From positions 1 through 16,005 of the forward strand of contig JAVKSM010000078.1 of assembly GCA_039583705.1 (NCBI GenBank): a stretch of DNA of 16,005 bases, written 5' to 3'. The position numbers and the translations under genes were made by a program. Source of the stretch: JAVKSM01 sp039583705. Lineage in GTDB: Bacteria; Actinomycetota; Actinomycetes; Mycobacteriales; Pseudonocardiaceae. Below the pieces are notes generated by a model. The model was not told where the DNA came from. It searched no databases and saw nothing but the letters and a program-made list of their open reading frames with translations. Below, piece after piece: positions 12,850 through 16,005 of this stretch (position 1 is its first letter; the number at the start of each line of letters is the position of its first letter).

Positions 12850-13728
12850 TCAGCCCTCCTGGGCCGACCGGGCCACGTCCATGACGTACTCGCCGTATCC
12901 GGAGTGGGCCAGCTTCGCGCCCAGGGCGTAGCAGGCGTCGGCATCGATGTAACCCATCCGCAGCGCGACCTCCTCCAGGCAGGCGATCCGCACCCCGGTG
13001 CGTTGCTCGAGCACCTGGACGTACTGGGCGGCCGCCAGCAGCGAGTCCTGTGTGCCGGTGTCCAACCAGGCGAAGCCTCGGCCGAGGTCGACGAGCGTCG
13101 CGGTCCCACGCTCGAGGTAGGCCCGGTTGATGTCGGTGATCTCCAGTTCGCCGCGGGCGGAGGGTCGCAGCCCCCGAGCGATGTCCACGACGTCGTTGTC
13201 GTAGAAGTACAGCCCGGTGATCGCCCGGTTGGAACGGGGCACGGTCGGCTTCTCCTCGATGGAGATCAGCCGCCCGGACGCGTCGCACTCGCCGACGCCA
13301 TAGCGTTGCGGATCCTTGACCGGGTAGCCGAACAGGCAGCAGCCGGTCAGCTCGGCGGCGTGCCGCCGCAACAGCCTGGAGAACCCGGGGCCATGAAAGA
13401 TGTTGTCCCCCAACACGAGCGCGGCCGTGTCGGCGCCGATGTGGTCGGCGCCGACGAGGAACGCCTCGGCGAGCCCGCCCGGGGTGGCCTGCGCGGCATA
13501 GCTGATCGCCACGCCGAGCTCCGAGCCGTCGCCGAGCAGCCGCGCGAACAGCGGCAGATCCTCGGGGGTGGAGACGACGAGGATGTCACGGATGCCGGCC
13601 AGCATGAGCACCGACAACGGGTAGTAGACCATCGGCTTGTCGTAGACCGGCAGCAGCTGCTTGGACACCGCCCGGGTGATCGGGTGCAGCCGGGTGGCGC
13701 TGCCGCCAGCGAGGACGATGCCCTTCAC
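12850..13728 (-). CDS. rmlA: Glucose-1-phosphate thymidylyltransferase
   Basis: Makes dTDP-glucose from dTTP and glucose 1-phosphate, the first step towards dTDP-rhamnose, used in actinobacteria to link arabinogalactan to peptidoglycan and in other glycans. The protein has 292 residues, the normal length. Signatures are LAGGSATRLHPIT with SKQLLPVYDKPMVYYPL at the nucleotide-binding N-terminus, LVLGDNIFHGPG with the metal-binding Asp108, EEKP (Lys160), GLYFYDNDVVDIARGLRPS, and FAWLDTGTQDSL with Asp223. The start is GTG (complement of 13726-13728), 15 bases after the YggT-family gene on the same strand, so the two probably form an operon. No strong Shine-Dalgarno is visible. The other rhamnose genes (rmlB, C, D) are not in the window. 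Confidence 0.95.
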   Translation of the reverse strand: MKGIVLAGGSATRLHPITRAVSKQLLPVYDKPMVYYPLSVLMLAGIRDILVVSTPEDLPLFARLLGDGSELGVAISYAAQATPGGLAEAFLVGADHIGADTAALVLGDNIFHGPGFSRLLRRHAAELTGCCLFGYPVKDPQRYGVGECDASGRLISIEEKPTVPRSNRAITGLYFYDNDVVDIARGLRPSARGELEITDINRAYLERGTATLVDLGRGFAWLDTGTQDSLLAAAQYVQVLEQRTGVRIACLEEVALRMGYIDADACYALGAKLAHSGYGEYVMDVARSAQEG

Positions 13729-13743
13729 CGGTGTGAGGCGGGG

Positions 13744-14031
13744 TCAGGGCCTGGCGACCTGCATCCCGATGTACACCACGATGAACAGGACAGTGATCGA
13801 CAGGTCGAGGCCGACACCTCCGATCCGCACCGTCGGGATGACCTTGCGGAGCAGCCGCAGCGGCGGGTCGGTGGCGACGTAGACGGTCTCCAGCGCCACG
13901 GCGGCACCGCCCCTCGGCCCCCGCCAGGACCGGCCGAAGGCTCGGACGAGGTCGGCGACCAACCGGGCCACCAGCAGCAGCCAGAAGAAGAACAGCACGT
14001 AGTAAACCGCCCAGCGGACCGCTTCTGCCAC
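13744..14031 (-). CDS. YggT-family membrane protein
   Basis: A 95-residue membrane protein with two hydrophobic segments, about residues 6-28 (VYYVLFFFWLLLVARLVAD) and 73-92 (VGLDLSITVLFIVVYIGMQV). Between them lies the family hallmark, an ATDPPLRLLRKVIP stretch. YggT/YlmG proteins are linked to membrane or division-site organisation in several bacteria, but the biochemical role is not established, and here the neighbours give no further clue. The start is GTG (complement of 14029-14031). The gene is upstream of and probably co-transcribed with rmlA. Confidence 0.85.
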   Translation of the reverse strand: MAEAVRWAVYYVLFFFWLLLVARLVADLVRAFGRSWRGPRGGAAVALETVYVATDPPLRLLRKVIPTVRIGGVGLDLSITVLFIVVYIGMQVARP

Positions 14032-14124
14032 AGGTCCATACTGCCCTGTCGCGGCCGGATCGGGGTGGTCGGTATGGGCGTGCGTGGGCCGGCGTGCTGA
14101 GGTGCTCGCCGGTGGGCTTCCCGC

Positions 14125-14130
14125 TAACCT
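14125..14130 (+). promoter_or_regulatory. Candidate -10 element for the LLM oxidoreductase gene
   Basis: TAACCT fits TANNNT and sits in the 133-base divergent gap between the YggT gene and the LLM oxidoreductase gene. A start near 14137 would give a leader of about 28 bases carrying the GGAGGG ribosome site (14156-14161). The -35 region is not recognisable. I could not identify a matching element for the minus strand. Confidence 0.35.
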
Positions 14131-14164
14131 CGCAGCCGGGTGCCGTCGAGAAGTCGGAGGGTTT

Positions 14165-15055
14165 GTGAAGATCGGGCTTCACATCGCGGACTTCACGTGG
14201 CCGTCCGGACCAGCCGGCCTGGCCGGCGACCTCCTCCGGGTGGCCGCCGCCGCCGAGGCGGCCGGGTTCGCGCGGATCAGCGTGATGGACCACGTGTGGC
14301 AGATCGGCAACTTCGGGCCACCGGAGCACGAGATGCTCGAGGCCTACACCACGTTGGGCTTCCTGGCCGCCCACACCTCGCGGGTGGAGCTCCTGACCAT
14401 CGTGACCGCCGCGGTGTACCGCGAGCCGGGGATGCTCGCCAAGCTCGTCACGACGCTGGACGTGCTCTCCGGCGGCCGGGCGTGGCTGGGGATCGGAGCG
14501 GCGTGGGACGAGCCGGAGGCGCGTGGGCTGGGGTTGCCGTTCCCGCCGACGGCCGAGCGCTTCGAGCGGCTGGAGGAGGCGCTGCAGATCTGCCTGCAGA
14601 TGTGGCGCAACGACGACGGCCCGTACCACGGCCGGCACTACCGCCTGGAGCGCACGCTGAACTCCCCGGCCGCGTTGTCCGAGCCGCATCCGCCGATCAT
14701 GATCGGGGGTGGTGGTGAGAAGAAGACGCTGCGGCTGGTCGCCCGCTACGCCCAGGCCTGCAACCTGTTCCACGGTCCCGAGCTGCCCCACAAGCTGGAC
14801 GTGCTGCGCGCGCACTGCGAGCGGGAGGGGCGCGACTACCACGAGATCGAGAAGACCGTGATGTTCCCCCTCGACGTCGGGGAGCGCGGCGAGCGGGTGG
14901 AGGCCACCCTGCAGGCGTTGCGCGACCTCGCCAGCCTGGGGATCCAGGCGGCGCACGGCGTCGTGCCCCGGGTCTGGCAGCTCACGCCGCTGGAGCTGAT
15001 CGGCCGCGAGATCGTGCCGGTCGCCGCGGAGCTCGGACCCGATCCCGCCGCCTGA
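14165..15055 (+). CDS. LLM-class F420-dependent oxidoreductase
   Basis: A 296-residue protein of the luciferase-like monooxygenase superfamily with a TIM-barrel fold, predicted to use coenzyme F420. The N-terminus KIGLHIADFTWP, the segment ISVMDHVWQIGNFGPP, the AAHTSRVELLTIVTAAVYREPGMLAK region, LSGGRAWLGIGAAWDEPEARG and PIMIGGGGEKKTLRLVARYA match the Rv1855c-like F420 subfamily as I recall it. The substrate is unknown. GTG 14165 is preceded by GGAGGG only three bases away, which is close but usable; the frame is open further upstream but without another ribosome site. The gene is divergent from the YggT gene and followed 74 bases later by the alcohol dehydrogenase gene on the same strand. 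The requirement for F420 is inferred from family resemblance only. Confidence 0.9.
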   Translation: MKIGLHIADFTWPSGPAGLAGDLLRVAAAAEAAGFARISVMDHVWQIGNFGPPEHEMLEAYTTLGFLAAHTSRVELLTIVTAAVYREPGMLAKLVTTLDVLSGGRAWLGIGAAWDEPEARGLGLPFPPTAERFERLEEALQICLQMWRNDDGPYHGRHYRLERTLNSPAALSEPHPPIMIGGGGEKKTLRLVARYAQACNLFHGPELPHKLDVLRAHCEREGRDYHEIEKTVMFPLDVGERGERVEATLQALRDLASLGIQAAHGVVPRVWQLTPLELIGREIVPVAAELGPDPAA

Positions 15056-15129
15056 GACTGCCGGGCCGCCGCTGGGAGGCTGGGAGCGCCAGGGTGCTGC
15101 CGCGGTCGGCCGGCGCGAGGGAGGGTGCG

Positions 15130-16005
15130 ATGCGGGGGTGGACGGTGGGACGGCCGGGGCCGATCGATGAGGGGCCACTGGTCGCGGGCGAGCTGCCCGA
15201 TCCGCACCCGGGGCCGGGCGAGGTGCGGATCCGGGTGCGGGCCTGCGGGGTGTGCCGCACCGACCTGCATCTCGCCGAGGGCGACCTGCCACCCCGGCGC
15301 CCGGGTACGGTGCCCGGCCACGAGGTCGTCGGCCTGGTGGACGAGCTGGGCCGGGGCGCGTCCCGGTTCGGCGTCGGGGAACGCGTCGGCATCGCGTGGC
15401 TGCGCCATACCTGCGGGGTCTGCCGGTTCTGCCGGCGCGGCGCGGAGAACCTGTGCCGAGCTGCGGCGTTCACCGGCTGGGACGCCGACGGCGGGTACGC
15501 CGAGCACGCCGTGGTCGACGAGCGCTACGCCTACCGGCTGCCCGCGGCGTTCGACGACGAGCACGCCGCGCCGCTGCTGTGCGCGGGCATCATCGGCTAC
15601 CGGGCCTTGCGGCGCGCCGCGGTGCCGCCGGGCGGACGGCTGGGGATCTACGGGTTCGGCGGGTCGGCGCACCTGGCCGCCCAGGTCGCGGTGGCCGAGG
15701 GCACCACCGTCTACGCGCTGACCCGGTCGCCGGCTGCCCAGACGCTGGCCCGACAGCTCGGCGCGGCCTGGGTCGGCACCCCGGATCAGATGCCGCCGCA
15801 GCCGCTGGACTCCGCGGTGGTCTTCGCGCCGGCTGGTGAGGTGGTGCCTGCCGCGCTGGACGCCTGTGAGCGTGGCGGCACCGTCGCGGTCGCCGGCATC
15901 CACGTGTCCGACATCCCACCGCTGCGCTACATGCAGCACCTGTTCGGGGAGCGGGTGCTGGTCAGCGTCACCGCCAACACCCGCGCCGACGGGGAGGAGT
16001 TCCTC
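15130..16005 (+). CDS. Zinc-dependent alcohol dehydrogenase, truncated by window end
   Basis: The first 292 codons of a medium-chain zinc alcohol dehydrogenase; the frame is open to the right edge and the family is usually about 330-350 residues. Catalytic zinc ligands appear as Cys39 (RACGVCRTDLH), His64 with Glu65 (VPGHEVVG) and Cys151 (LLCAGIIGYRAL). Structural zinc ligands are Cys95, 98, 101 and 109 (CGVCRFCRRGAENLC). A Rossmann nucleotide site follows at about residues 172-182 (GIYGFGGSAHLA), then LTRSPAAQTLARQLGAAWVG. The ATG at 15130 has GAGGGAGGG (15117-15125) upstream. The sequence resembles the AdhA-like group that oxidises simple alcohols with NAD(P), but the substrate cannot be assigned. 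It may be co-transcribed with the upstream LLM oxidoreductase gene. Confidence 0.92.
   Translation, partial: MRGWTVGRPGPIDEGPLVAGELPDPHPGPGEVRIRVRACGVCRTDLHLAEGDLPPRRPGTVPGHEVVGLVDELGRGASRFGVGERVGIAWLRHTCGVCRFCRRGAENLCRAAAFTGWDADGGYAEHAVVDERYAYRLPAAFDDEHAAPLLCAGIIGYRALRRAAVPPGGRLGIYGFGGSAHLAAQVAVAEGTTVYALTRSPAAQTLARQLGAAWVGTPDQMPPQPLDSAVVFAPAGEVVPAALDACERGGTVAVAGIHVSDIPPLRYMQHLFGERVLVSVTANTRADGEEFL

Noticed and set aside
10736..13288. 850-codon antisense open frame over the nuoB-like to rmlA region
   Set aside because: It runs antisense to several well-recognised genes, changes character at each gene boundary, and is low-complexity Arg/Gly/His/Pro-rich, as expected of a shadow frame in very high-GC DNA.
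13690..13705. RmlA nucleotide loop reads GGSATRL rather than GGSGTRL
   Set aside because: Ala at this position is, as I recall, common in actinobacterial RmlA, and all other catalytic motifs are intact, so it is not evidence of loss of function.
14032..14060. Minus-strand promoter for the YggT-rmlA pair
   Set aside because: A TATGGA sequence lies only three bases from the GTG and does not fit TANNNT or a leaderless spacing; nothing better is visible.
13586..15292. 568-codon antisense frame over the YggT and LLM oxidoreductase genes
   Set aside because: It overlaps three recognised genes on both strands and has no family signature; it is a GC shadow.

Overview
The window is very GC-rich DNA from an actinobacterium, most likely of the Pseudonocardiales type. 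This rests on strong G/C preference at third codon positions, many GTG starts, ATGA/GTGA gene junctions, an F420-dependent oxidoreductase, and NuoL/NuoM/NuoN sequences resembling mycobacterial and streptomycete proteins. The lineage call is inference; no rRNA or other marker lies in the window. There are no tRNAs, insertion sequences or CRISPR arrays, and no gene-free stretch exceeds about 135 bases.

Region 1 (1-9687) is the distal part of a canonical respiratory complex I operon: the 3' end of nuoG, then nuoH, I, J, K, L, M and N, followed by an overlapping trans-polyprenyl diphosphate synthase gene that probably makes the menaquinone side chain. Almost every junction is a 4-base stop/start overlap. 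The exception is nuoK-nuoL, where a 21-codon ORF with its own Shine-Dalgarno fills the gap and ends in a GTGA overlap with nuoL, which has no good ribosome site of its own.

Region 2 (9801-12775) is the accessory part. A single-gene unit encodes a membrane-anchored protein with a Pro/Ala-rich linker and a C-terminal sunset-like domain. It is followed by a tightly coupled set of three complex-I paralogues (NuoB-like, NuoC-like, NuoI-like) and, six bases later, an htpX membrane-protease gene. The three paralogues form only the iron-sulfur connecting module: no second NuoD and no second membrane subunits are present. The set appears to start from a leaderless promoter. It resembles a reduced version of the second nuo cluster of Streptomyces, which from memory also ends at htpX.

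Region 3 (12850-16005) is unrelated housekeeping. A minus-strand pair encodes a YggT-family membrane protein and RmlA (glucose-1-phosphate thymidylyltransferase). Divergent from it lie a plus-strand F420-dependent LLM oxidoreductase gene and a zinc alcohol dehydrogenase gene cut by the window's right edge.

A theme across regions 1 and 2 is recurrent in-frame 15-bp tandem repeats encoding pentapeptides. They occur at the nuoJ C-terminus, the nuoN N-terminus, a nuoN loop, the sunset-protein linker and the nuoC-like C-terminus, always in parts of the proteins expected to be tolerant of change.
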